Assembly (NCBI GenBank): GCA_934120735.1
Contig: CAKOVA010000044.1
Location: 1-16,605 of the forward strand
Direction: 5' to 3'
Length of the DNA: 16,605 bases
From: an uncultured Prevotella sp.
GTDB taxonomy: Bacteria; Bacteroidota; Bacteroidia; Bacteroidales; Bacteroidaceae
This document shows positions 1 to 6,643 of this stretch, piece after piece (position 1 is the stretch's first letter; every line of letters starts with the position of its first letter). The notes beneath the pieces are model-generated. The model made no database searches, had not been told where the DNA came from, and saw only the letters and a list, made by a program, of their open reading frames with translations. Position numbers and translations under genes: made by a program.

Positions 1-88
1 ATTTTTAAGAACAAATAAGAAATGCCGTGTGTACGATTCACACCTTACGACACGCAATTTCGGCACCTTTACCCTTTAAATCGATGAC
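1..88. other. Upstream gap before hisC, no feature identified
   Basis: All three forward frames stop before the hisC start. One frame is open from the window edge to a TAA at 77-79, but the peptide is not recognisable, so the tail of an upstream gene can be neither claimed nor excluded. I see no good TTTG/TAnnTTTG promoter pair here, so hisC may be transcribed from a gene outside the window. Confidence 0.4.
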
Positions 89-1126
89 ATGATGAGAACC
101 CTGAAACAACTGGTTAGACCCAATATTTGGACTTTAACGCCCCATGGCAGCACGCGGAGCGAGCATGGTGGCAGCAAGGCAAACATCTTACTGGATGCCA
201 ACGAAAATCCATACAACAAGCCGCTCAACCGATATCCCGACCCACTGCAAAGGGAATTGAAAGAAAAGCTGAGCCAAATCAAGCAAGTGCCGGCTGGAAA
301 CATCTTCCTGAGTAACGGATGTGATGAAGCCATCGACTTGGTTTACCGCATTTTCTGCGAGCCAAGGCAAGACAACGTTGTTGCCATCGAACCGACATAC
401 GGCATGTACAAAGTGTGCGCCGACATCAACAACACGGCCTACAAACCCGTGCTGTTGGATGAATGTTTCCAGCTGTCGGCCGACAAGTTGCTGGCTGCAT
501 GCGACGCATCAACAAAGGTAATCTGGCTATGCAGTCCCAACAACCCCACAGGCAACGACCTTCATAGGGATGCCATCACGGAAATCATCCAACGGTTTGA
601 CGGCATCGTAGTGCTGGACGAAGCCTACAGTGACTTCTCTTCCCAGAAATCATTCCGCACCGAACTCGCCTCCTACTCCAACCTCATCATACTCAACACC
701 ATGAGTCTGGCGTGGGGATGTGCGGGTATCCGACTGGGAATGGCATTCGCAAGCGAAGAAATCGTCAACTTATTTAATAAGGTGAAACAGCCCTACAACA
801 TCAGCTTGCTCACGCAAGAGCAAGCACTCAAGTCGCTGCAAGGCACCTTTGAGGTAGAAAAATGGGTCACCACCCTGCTGCAAGAAAGGCGAAGAATGGT
901 GCAGGCCTTTGCCGTACTGCCACAGTGCGTGAAGGTCTACCCTACTGCGGCCAACTTCTTTCTGGCCAAGATGAAAGATGCCCAAGCTACCTATCAATAC
1001 CTATTGGATAAAGGTATTGTGGTATGCGACAGAAGTCAGGTGGCACTATGCCACGATTGTTTGCGGGTAACCATTGGCACGAAGACCGAAAACAACGAGC
1101 TGTTGGCGGCTCTGCGACAATGCTGA
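89..1126 (+). CDS. hisC: Histidinol-phosphate aminotransferase family protein lacking the catalytic lysine
   Basis: This is a class I/II fold-type I aminotransferase of 345 residues, the normal length for HisC, which converts imidazole-acetol phosphate and glutamate to histidinol phosphate in the cytosol. Family landmarks are present in order: LDANENPY (35-42), RYPDP (48-52), SNGCDEAIDL (75-84), the SPNNPTGN loop (149-156), VLDEAYSDFS (175-184, the Asp that contacts the PLP ring nitrogen and the Tyr), GIRLG (213-217, phosphate-binding Arg215) and CLRVTIGT (324-331, substrate Arg326). The striking anomaly is residue 207. The family's S-K-A-W-G reads S-L-A-W-G here (CTG at 707-709), so the lysine that forms the Schiff base with PLP is missing. 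Either ATG 89 or ATG 92 could be the start. No other his gene is in the window. The fold assignment is firm; catalytic activity as an aminotransferase is doubtful. Confidence 0.93.
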   Translation: MMRTLKQLVRPNIWTLTPHGSTRSEHGGSKANILLDANENPYNKPLNRYPDPLQRELKEKLSQIKQVPAGNIFLSNGCDEAIDLVYRIFCEPRQDNVVAIEPTYGMYKVCADINNTAYKPVLLDECFQLSADKLLAACDASTKVIWLCSPNNPTGNDLHRDAITEIIQRFDGIVVLDEAYSDFSSQKSFRTELASYSNLIILNTMSLAWGCAGIRLGMAFASEEIVNLFNKVKQPYNISLLTQEQALKSLQGTFEVEKWVTTLLQERRRMVQAFAVLPQCVKVYPTAANFFLAKMKDAQATYQYLLDKGIVVCDRSQVALCHDCLRVTIGTKTENNELLAALRQC

Positions 1127-1139
1127 AACAACGTGCGGC

Positions 1140-1167
1140 AACGCAATAATCAACCAACTATTGCGTT
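1140..1167 (+). promoter_or_regulatory. Perfect 9-bp inverted repeat between hisC and the TonB receptor gene
   Basis: AACGCAATA (1140-1148) and TATTGCGTT (1159-1167) are exact reverse complements around a 10-nt loop. The hairpin ends 9 nt before the receptor start codon and has no following T-run. It is therefore more likely an operator, an mRNA-processing hairpin or a translation-modulating hairpin than a terminator. The function is inferred only. Confidence 0.45.
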
Positions 1168-1176
1168 ATCAGACCA

Positions 1177-3555
1177 ATGATGAAATTGAGAACCGTTGTA
1201 ATCAGTCTGCTGCTGCTATGCGCAATGGCAGCCCAAGCCCAATCATTCACCCTGCAAGGAAGAGTGGTTGATGAGCAACTCAATCCTGTGGAGCTGGCCA
1301 CCGTGTCGTGTCTGCAACAGGGCAAAGCCACCGTGACCTCACTCAAAGGCGAGTTCAGCATGCAACTGATGTCGGCCGACTCGGTAGTTATCAAGTTTTC
1401 CATGATTGGCTACAAAACCAAGCAGCGCGTGCTGCGCCATCCGCGAGGCAAGCAAACGTTGCAGATTGTGTTGAACAGCGACGACCAGATGCTGGGCGAA
1501 GTGAAGGTGATGGGCGAGAAAATTCAGACCGGACAAACGCAAAACCTGAAGACAGAACATGCCAAAACCTTGCCTTCGGTGACGGGCAACGGCGTGGAAG
1601 AACTCATACAGTCGCAAGCCGGCGTGTCCTCGCACAACGAACTGTCATCACAATACAACGTAAGGGGTGGCGCCTTTGACGAGAACAGCGTGTACATCAA
1701 CAACATAGAGATATACAGACCTTTCTTGGTAAGGTCGGGACAACAAGAGGGATTGTCGGTTATCAATCCCGACATGGTGGAGAAAATTGGTTTTTCAACC
1801 GGCGGATTCGAGGCCAAATACGGCGACAAGATGTCGTCGGCCCTCGACATCACCTACCGGCAACCCAAACCGTTTGAAGCCAACGTGTCTGCCAGTTTGT
1901 TGGGAGCCAGCGCGTTCGTAGGCTTCAGAACCAAGACGGTGGCATGGAGCAATGGCCTGAGATACAAGACCAACAAATATCTGTTGGGGTCGCTGGAGAC
2001 TGAGGGAGAATACAAACCCGATTTCTTAGACTACCAAACCTACCTGGTTTATACGCCGAGCAAGCGTTGGAAACTGTCGTTCATCGGCAACCTATCGGAC
2101 AACCACTACACGTTTACGCCAAAAAATAGGGAAACGGCTTTCGGTACATTGCAAAACGTTAAGTCGTTCAAAGTATATTTTGATGGGCATGAAAAGGATC
2201 GGTTCAACACCTATTTCGGTTCAATCGACTTAACGCGCAACTTCGGTGACTCCACGTCAGTGTCACTCTTAGCCTCGGCTTTCTCGACCAACGAACGTGA
2301 AAAATACGACATCCAGGGGCAATACTGGCTCACACAAACCGAGACAAGTGAGAACTTGGGCGTTGGAACCTACTTTCAACATGCGCGCAACTACTTGAAA
2401 GCCCATGTGGAGAACGTAAAGTTGATGGCCAAACACACATCCAAGCGACATCAGGTGGAAGGCGGATTGACATTCAAGTTTGAGCACATTCAAGAGCAAG
2501 CTGCCGAATATGAGATGCGGGATTCAAGCGGATACAGCATTCCACACACGGGAAAAGACCTGTACATGATTTACTCACTGCGTGCCAAAAACGAGCTGAA
2601 CGCCCGGCGCATCGAGGCTTATCTGCAAGACACCTATCGATTTGGCAATCGCAACGGCAACACGCACTACACCTTGAACTACGGGGTGCGCATGAGTAAA
2701 TGGAGCTTCAACAAGGAATTGGTGGTGAGCCCGCGCGCCTCACTGGGCATCATACCCGCCTTTAACGAGAACATGACCTTTCGCTTGGCGGCCGGATTGT
2801 ACTATCAAACGCCTTTCTACAAAGAGATAAGAGATACCACAACCGTCAACGGAACGACATACGCAAGGCTTAACGAGAAGGCGAAGAGCCAACGTTCCAT
2901 CCACCTAATCACCGCCATGGACTACCGATTCAGGATGAACAGGCGGCCATTCAAGTTCACGGCGGAAGCCTACTTCAAGGCATTGGGCAACCTGGTGCCA
3001 TACAGTGTGAACAACGTCAAGGTGGTATATTATGGCAACAACATGGGTTCGGGACATGCCTTGGGGCTGGATTTGAAGCTGTATGGCGAGTTTGTGCCTG
3101 GAACCGATTCGTGGATCAGCCTCTCCGTGATGGACACAAAGATGAAACTCAATGGCAAGTCCATTCCCATGCCTACCGATCAGCGGTACGCCGTGAACCT
3201 GTTCTTCACCGATTACTTCCCCGGAACCGACCGATGGAAGATGTCATTGAAGCTGGCTTTTGCCGACGGTCTTCCCTTTGCAGCCCCGCATCGCGAATTG
3301 GAACGCAACTCATTTCGCGCACCTGCGTACAGACGAGTGGACTTAGGGATGAGTTATCGACTGCTGAACAATGACGATCGTCGCTCTAAATCCGTCTTCA
3401 AGAACATTTGGTTGGGCATTGACGCGCTGAACCTCTTCGGCATCAGTAACGTCAATTCGTATTATTGGATTACGGATGTGACGAACCAACAATACGCCGT
3501 ACCCAATTATCTGACCGGCCGATTGATTAACGGAAAGATTATACTCGAATTCTAA
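1177..3555 (+). CDS. TonB-dependent outer-membrane receptor with carboxypeptidase-regulatory-like domain
   Basis: A 792-residue outer-membrane protein. Residues 1-22 form a Sec signal peptide ending AQA. Residues 24-102 form a CarboxypepD_reg-like beta-sandwich (GRVVDEQLNPVELATV, then FSMIGYKT). A TonB-type plug follows at roughly 128-230, with QYNVRGGAFDENSVYINNIEI (160-180) and STGGFEAKYGDKMSSALDI, the pattern in which the plug approaches the barrel. The rest is a beta-barrel of alternating aromatic strands ending in a terminal Phe (IILEF), as expected for BAM-assembled proteins. It is shorter than SusC proteins (about 1000 residues) and has no SusD partner, so it belongs to the general receptor class rather than the glycan-uptake class. 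The substrate is unknown. It sits 50 nt after hisC and 35 nt before the T9SS plug family gene, suggesting one transcript. ATG 1177 or 1180 may be the start. Confidence 0.9.
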   Translation: MMKLRTVVISLLLLCAMAAQAQSFTLQGRVVDEQLNPVELATVSCLQQGKATVTSLKGEFSMQLMSADSVVIKFSMIGYKTKQRVLRHPRGKQTLQIVLNSDDQMLGEVKVMGEKIQTGQTQNLKTEHAKTLPSVTGNGVEELIQSQAGVSSHNELSSQYNVRGGAFDENSVYINNIEIYRPFLVRSGQQEGLSVINPDMVEKIGFSTGGFEAKYGDKMSSALDITYRQPKPFEANVSASLLGASAFVGFRTKTVAWSNGLRYKTNKYLLGSLETEGEYKPDFLDYQTYLVYTPSKRWKLSFIGNLSDNHYTFTPKNRETAFGTLQNVKSFKVYFDGHEKDRFNTYFGSIDLTRNFGDSTSVSLLASAFSTNEREKYDIQGQYWLTQTETSENLGVGTYFQHARNYLKAHVENVKLMAKHTSKRHQVEGGLTFKFEHIQEQAAEYEMRDSSGYSIPHTGKDLYMIYSLRAKNELNARRIEAYLQDTYRFGNRNGNTHYTLNYGVRMSKWSFNKELVVSPRASLGIIPAFNENMTFRLAAGLYYQTPFYKEIRDTTTVNGTTYARLNEKAKSQRSIHLITAMDYRFRMNRRPFKFTAEAYFKALGNLVPYSVNNVKVVYYGNNMGSGHALGLDLKLYGEFVPGTDSWISLSVMDTKMKLNGKSIPMPTDQRYAVNLFFTDYFPGTDRWKMSLKLAFADGLPFAAPHRELERNSFRAPAYRRVDLGMSYRLLNNDDRRSKSVFKNIWLGIDALNLFGISNVNSYYWITDVTNQQYAVPNYLTGRLINGKIILEF

Positions 3556-3590
3556 CAGGCGCCATCACGCAGCCATCTGCAAAACACATC

Positions 3591-4841
3591 ATGGAAATGA
3601 ATACGATAAACAGAGCACTGATAGGCATTTGTCTTATGCTGACAGCAAGCGTTTGCGCTGCACAGAAGAACGAGATTTACAAAAAATCGATTGCTTCCTT
3701 GCAAGTGGTCGCAGGGGATGATTGGCTCTCACCCCCCATCACTCAGTTGGATGGTGAGCCCATAACCATCGCGTTTGACGACCTCACCCACGAATATCAC
3801 CGCTATACTTACACCATTGAGCATTGCGAAGCCGACTGGAGTACCACCACTCAGTTGTTCGCAAGCGATTATCTGGATGGCTTCGCACAGGGGAACACCA
3901 TCGATGACGTGCAAAAATCAATCAATACAAAAACGCTCTACACCCACTATCGGCTGCAAATACCCAACGAAAGATGCAGACTGAAGATGAGCGGGAACTA
4001 TCGCCTCACGGTCTTTGACGAAAACAACGACAACGAGAAAATATTGTCTGCGTGCTTCATGGTGGTGGAACCTCTTGCTGGTATCCAGATGGAGGTAGTG
4101 ACCAATACAGACATCGACATCAACGAAACGCATCAGCAGGTGAACATGGAGGTAAACTATGGCATGCTGCAAGTAACCGATCCGGCAACCCAAATCAAGA
4201 CCATCGTACTGCAAAACGGTCGGTGGAACAAAGAACGGTTCAACATCAAACCACAATACGTCATGCCCGACGCGCTGAAATGGGTACACAACAGACAGCT
4301 GATTTTTGACGGAGGCAACGAATATCGTAAGTTCGAAATGCTGGACGTAAACCATACGACCATGGGATTGGAATCCGTCAACTGGGACGGCAACGATTAT
4401 CACGCATACGTTTGGACCGATGAGCCTCGCCCAAATTACGTTTACGATGAGGATGCCAATGGAGCATTTTACATCCGCAACAGCGACAATGTGGAAAACA
4501 ACACCAGCTCTGATTATCTCATCGTGCATTTCAAGTTGCAGGCACCCAGGCAGAACGGGGACGTATATCTCAACGCAACTTGGACCAACGACCAACTGAC
4601 GTCGGAATACAAGATGCACTACAACGAGCAGGACGGCGTTTACGAGGCGGCAGTGCTGTTGAAACAGGGCTACTACTCGTACCAGTATGTGGTTGCAAAA
4701 ACAGACGGAACGACCGCTCCGGTAAGCACCGAGGGGTCGTTCTATCAAACGGAAAACAAGTACCAAGCACTACTATACTATCGCGGAACCGGCGAACGTA
4801 CCGACCGGTTGGTGGGGTATCAGCAGGTACAAATTAAATGA
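3591..4841 (+). CDS. DUF5103 / type IX secretion system plug family protein
   Basis: A 416-residue exported protein whose signal peptide runs to about residue 24 (hydrophobic stretch, then VCAAQ). It resembles the DUF5103 family, whose N-terminal domain is named for the type IX secretion 'plug'. In Flavobacterium a plug protein seals the lateral opening of the SprA translocon when no cargo is present. Matching features are the early LQVVAGDDWLSPPITQLDGE segment, HRYTYTIEHCEADW with a Trp-rich strand, DYLDGFAQGNTIDD, the VYDEDANGAFYIRN segment, and a C-terminal immunoglobulin-like part (GVYEAAVLLKQGYYSYQYV). It is predicted to be periplasmic or outer-membrane associated. It is the last gene of the plus-strand cluster after the receptor. 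Family assignment is from recognised motifs; the secretion role is inferred from the family, and no other T9SS gene is in view. ATG 3597 is an alternative start. Confidence 0.82.
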   Translation: MEMNTINRALIGICLMLTASVCAAQKNEIYKKSIASLQVVAGDDWLSPPITQLDGEPITIAFDDLTHEYHRYTYTIEHCEADWSTTTQLFASDYLDGFAQGNTIDDVQKSINTKTLYTHYRLQIPNERCRLKMSGNYRLTVFDENNDNEKILSACFMVVEPLAGIQMEVVTNTDIDINETHQQVNMEVNYGMLQVTDPATQIKTIVLQNGRWNKERFNIKPQYVMPDALKWVHNRQLIFDGGNEYRKFEMLDVNHTTMGLESVNWDGNDYHAYVWTDEPRPNYVYDEDANGAFYIRNSDNVENNTSSDYLIVHFKLQAPRQNGDVYLNATWTNDQLTSEYKMHYNEQDGVYEAAVLLKQGYYSYQYVVAKTDGTTAPVSTEGSFYQTENKYQALLYYRGTGERTDRLVGYQQVQIK

Positions 4842-5135
4842 GCGTGACTTCCTCTTCACCGGAGGCACGATTGAAGTTGGTTTGTCTGCCAAGAGATACA
4901 ACTCCGCTGGAGGGCAAAAGCGATGGATAGCGTGAAATTCACTCAGTTGACAAGTCTAAAACTCGATGGAGGTACCACCTCTTCACGAACTGGATATTTG
5001 TACATTTCGTTGACTTTTTTTTACCAATTATTGCCCCTAAAACGGCATTTGAAAACTTCCAATCTGGAAAAAATCAATAGGCATGCGGGAAGCAAGCAGG
5101 ATGCTGTTTGGCAAGAAAAATCTAATTTTTCCACA

Positions 5136-5149
5136 AAAGTCATGACTTT
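5136..5149. promoter_or_regulatory. Perfect 14-bp palindrome AAAGTCATGACTTT
   Basis: The sequence AAAGTCATGACTTT is its own reverse complement with no loop, the geometry of an operator for a homodimeric DNA-binding protein. Its core GTCATGAC recurs in a second palindrome at 5416-5425. No gene in the window can be named as its regulator. Confidence 0.4.
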
Positions 5150-5329
5150 AAACATGATAGAAACACCACTTTGACCGATAAACTCCATGCGCTTGGGGCG
5201 TAATAGCATGCAAACAGTACCTCAAAAGCAATGCAATTGTAAAAGAAATCCTTGCGAAACAGGTACGCGACCATACACCACATGCGCAACACATTGACTG
5301 ACAAGCCTATCCGAAAATCGCTCATAGTT

Positions 5330-5371
5330 GGTGTATTTGCTGACAACATACAATCGGTTTGCAAATACGCC
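5330..5371. repeat. 11-bp inverted repeat with 20-nt loop
   Basis: GGTGTATTTGC (5330-5340) pairs with GCAAATACGCC (5361-5371): ten Watson-Crick pairs plus one wobble position, around a 20-nt spacer. No T-run follows on either strand, so it is not an obvious terminator. Confidence 0.45.
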
Positions 5372-5415
5372 AAATATGAAGCACCTTGTTGTTAAGAAAA
5401 ATGACATACAACAGC

Positions 5416-5425
5416 TGTCATGACA
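5416..5425. promoter_or_regulatory. 10-bp palindrome TGTCATGACA
   Basis: The sequence TGTCATGACA is a perfect palindrome. It lies inside a slightly larger symmetric patch: ATGACA at 5401-5406 is also complementary to TGTCAT at 5416-5421. It shares the GTCATGAC core with the 5136-5149 palindrome and sits about 90 bp upstream of the tRNA promoter. Confidence 0.35.
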
Positions 5426-5511
5426 TTCATTTCACCAACGAGTTATTGGGGGTACAGATGCAAAATCTAAGTGGGACTTACGGACATTCCGATAAAAAAA
5501 TACTATTTTGT

Positions 5512-5542
5512 TTTGTGTTTCAAAAAAAACTCTTTACCTTTG
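5512..5542 (+). promoter_or_regulatory. Bacteroidota-type promoter for tRNA-Lys
   Basis: TTTG (5512-5515), a 19-nt spacer and TACCTTTG (5535-5542) match the Bacteroidota primary sigma consensus TTTG/TAnnTTTG exactly in sequence and spacing. Transcription should start near 5548, about 40 nt before the mature tRNA. Confidence 0.8.
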
Positions 5543-5586
5543 CACTCGCTTTCATCATTCATCGTTTAATGAAAGTTATTTGGTTA

Positions 5587-5659
5587 GACTCGCTAGCTCA
5601 GTTGGTAGAGCACAACACTTTTAATGTTGGGGTCATGGGTTCGAGCCCCATGCGAGTCA
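5587..5659 (+). tRNA. tRNA-Lys (anticodon TTT)
   Basis: A complete 73-nt cloverleaf. The acceptor stem is GACTCGC (5587-5593) with GCGAGTC (5652-5658) and discriminator A (5659). The D-stem is GCTC/GAGC (5596-5599 and 5608-5611). The anticodon stem is CAACA/TGTTG (5613-5617 and 5625-5629) around loop CTTTTAA, with anticodon TTT at 5620-5622. The T-arm is ATGGG/CCCAT (5635-5639 and 5647-5651) with a TTCGAGC loop. The 3' CCA is not encoded and must be added after transcription, as is common in this phylum. Confidence 0.97.
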
Positions 5660-5908
5660 CAAAATACAAGCCCTTTGTTATCAAACAGTTACAGACACAC
5701 GCCTCCCTACGTCAAGTTATATATCAGTTAAAAAAAAGAGATTATTTTCTCAAATTTGACGCAAAATGCGTATCTTTTGAGTATCCTTTAATTTTAACTT
5801 TTATTAAATGGCAACGCTTTCTTTAACTGTCTTCAAGGCAAAACAACTCGCAAATGGAAAAAATAAAATAAGAAAAGCGTACCTTAAAGACGAGTGATAA
5901 TACACCCT
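5660..5908. other. Gap after tRNA-Lys, weak hairpin only
   Basis: No gene is supported. The only candidate for ending the tRNA transcript is a weak 5-bp hairpin, ACGCA/TGCGT (5759-5771), followed by ATCTTTT. A longer reading frame passes straight through the tRNA and this gap and is not credible as protein. No repeat of the tRNA 3' end was seen, so there is no sign of an integrated element here. Confidence 0.4.
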
Positions 5909-5993
5909 CAAAAAAAAGCCCCTCCGAAGAGGGGCTGTAGGACTTACATCCTTCGGCATATAGCCTTATTGTGATAAGATGTAGAATAGCTTA
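5909..5993 (-). ncRNA. Candidate structured small RNA with its own promoter and terminator
   Basis: The minus strand carries a self-contained unit of about 85 nt with no ORF. A promoter lies at 5999-6030, and transcription is predicted to start near 5993. The RNA can form a closing stem UACAUC/GAUGUA (plus-strand 5978-5983 and 5945-5950) enclosing two small hairpins: UUAU-CACA-AUAA and GGC-UAUAU-GCC. It ends in a 7-bp GC-rich hairpin with a UUCG tetraloop and eight U residues (5910-5935). I do not recognise the RNA family. The promoter, fold and terminator are read directly; regulatory function is inference. The 5' end is approximate. Confidence 0.65.
5910..5935 (-). terminator. Rho-independent terminator of the minus-strand small RNA
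   Basis: On the minus strand the sequence reads GCCCCTC-TTCG-GAGGGGC followed by eight T residues (plus-strand stem 5918-5924 with 5929-5935 and an A-run at 5910-5917). This is a 7-bp GC stem closed by a very stable C(UUCG)G loop, a textbook intrinsic terminator. The T-run fixes the direction as minus strand. Confidence 0.9.
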
Positions 5994-5998
5994 TGTGG

Positions 5999-6030
5999 CA
6001 AATGTAAACAAAATAGTTGTTCCTAACAAA
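5999..6030 (-). promoter_or_regulatory. Bacteroidota-type promoter of the minus-strand small RNA
   Basis: Read on the minus strand: TTTG (6027-6030), a 20-nt spacer and TACATTTG (5999-6006). Both elements match the TTTG/TAnnTTTG consensus exactly. It points toward the hairpin terminator about 65 to 90 nt downstream. Confidence 0.75.
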
Positions 6031-6161
6031 TATATTTTCTAATTTTACAAATTGTACCATCCTGTGTTGAAATGAGATTGTCTGTATAATCTACTGATGA
6101 TATCGCATGATAATGGTACTGGCATGACCTACACGGCGTTTTTTTAACACAAATGCCGAGC

Positions 6162-6197
6162 GTTTTTTCAACCAACTGGTTCGTGCGTTGAAAAAAC
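6162..6197. repeat. Perfect 11-bp inverted repeat
   Basis: GTTTTTTCAAC (6162-6172) and GTTGAAAAAAC (6187-6197) are exact reverse complements around a 14-nt loop. The hairpin directly follows another one, CGGCGTTT/AAATGCCG (6134-6141 with 6151-6158, one wobble pair). The T/A runs sit inside the arms rather than after the stem, so an ordinary terminator is unlikely. Confidence 0.5.
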
Positions 6198-6339
6198 AAC
6201 AAGCAGGAACGGTTTTTGTCATCATATTGATTACCAGTGAGTTGGATTGTTTTTCAACTTAAAGTACTATGAAAAAGTAAAGCGTTTGGAGCCAAATTGC
6301 CTGTTTTATGTGCAAATAATACCTTCTATATGGTGCAAA

Positions 6340-6380
6340 TTGGGCGGTTAAGGCATGTAAGTTGGGCGGTTAAAGCATGT
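6340..6380. repeat. 22-nt tandem duplication
   Basis: TTGGGCGGTTAAGGCATGT (6340-6358) and TTGGGCGGTTAAAGCATGT (6362-6380) match at 18 of 19 positions with a period of 22 nt, about two helical turns. The two copies would therefore lie on the same DNA face. This could be a pair of protein-binding sites or simply slippage. Confidence 0.6.
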
Positions 6381-6504
6381 TGATTGCCGCCTTATTCGAT
6401 ATGAATGACGGAACAAGGTAATGATTTTAAGGCTTTGAACACCTGAAAAAGCCCTCGTCATCATCTATTTCACGATTTTGTTTTGTCAAGAAAAATGAAT
6501 CATT

Positions 6505-6527
6505 TTAACAAACAAAAGGTTTGTTAA
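6505..6527. repeat. Perfect 9-bp inverted repeat with 5-nt loop
   Basis: TTAACAAAC (6505-6513) and GTTTGTTAA (6519-6527) are exact reverse complements around AAAAG. It sits immediately before the GC-rich coding-like remnant and may mark a junction or act as an operator. Confidence 0.5.
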
Positions 6528-6638
6528 CACACAAAACTTCCATCGGTGACCGTCCTCTCCTACTGGTGCGACACCATCCCCTACAAGGTGATCACGGGAG
6601 TGCGCAACAGGGTGAAACGCGTGTACTATCAGGATTAA
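6528..6638 (+). pseudogene. Possible 3' remnant of a decayed gene
   Basis: One frame from 6528 to a TAA at 6636-6638 reads as about 36 residues with protein-like, GC-rich codon choice typical of the neighbouring genes (CTC, TCC, TAC, GGTG-type third bases) in otherwise AT-rich DNA. The peptide includes VTVLSYWCDTIPYKVITG and ends RVKRVYYQD. A stop lies just upstream (6525-6527), there is no start codon of its own, and a terminator-like hairpin follows by 5 nt. This is what remains when the 5' part of a gene is deleted. I do not recognise the protein family. Confidence 0.35.
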
Positions 6639-6643
6639 ACACC

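Larger units (their letters stand above)
4842..5511. other. AT-rich intergenic region with palindromes, no convincing gene
   Basis: No ORF here has convincing protein-like composition; the short frames on both strands are low-complexity or overlap each other. Notable structure includes a perfect 14-bp palindrome (5136-5149), a 10-bp palindrome (5416-5425) with the same GTCATGAC core, and an 11-bp inverted repeat (5330-5340 with 5361-5371). A small GAGGT/ACCTC hairpin lies at 4969-4981. I see no clear rho-independent terminator directly after the plug family gene. Confidence 0.5.
6031..6527. other. AT-rich gap with several inverted repeats, no gene
   Basis: No ORF is supported. The stretch is rich in foldable sequence: CGGCGTTT/AAATGCCG (6134-6158), GTTTTTTCAAC/GTTGAAAAAAC (6162-6197), TTAACAAAC/GTTTGTTAA (6505-6527) and a distant pair GTACCAT/ATGGTAC (6054-6060 with 6113-6119). 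A 22-nt direct duplication lies at 6340-6380. What this region does is not evident. Confidence 0.4.

Noticed and set aside
3918..4766. Minus-strand open frame of 282 codons opposite the plug family gene
   Set aside because: It lies wholly antisense to a well-supported gene; its Val/His/Arg-rich composition is typical of a frame mirrored from a coding strand.
5140..5373. Minus-strand open frame of 77 codons in the gap before tRNA-Lys
   Set aside because: Somewhat hydrophobic and Cys/Phe-rich, but another minus frame overlaps it, there is no promoter, and a palindrome falls inside; too weak to call.
5386..5826. Plus-strand open frame spanning the tRNA-Lys gene
   Set aside because: It contains the whole tRNA and its promoter, and its translation is low-complexity.
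6054..6119. GTACCAT/ATGGTAC pair as a riboswitch-like fold
   Set aside because: Only 7 bp closing a 52-nt loop; expected by chance in a gap this long.
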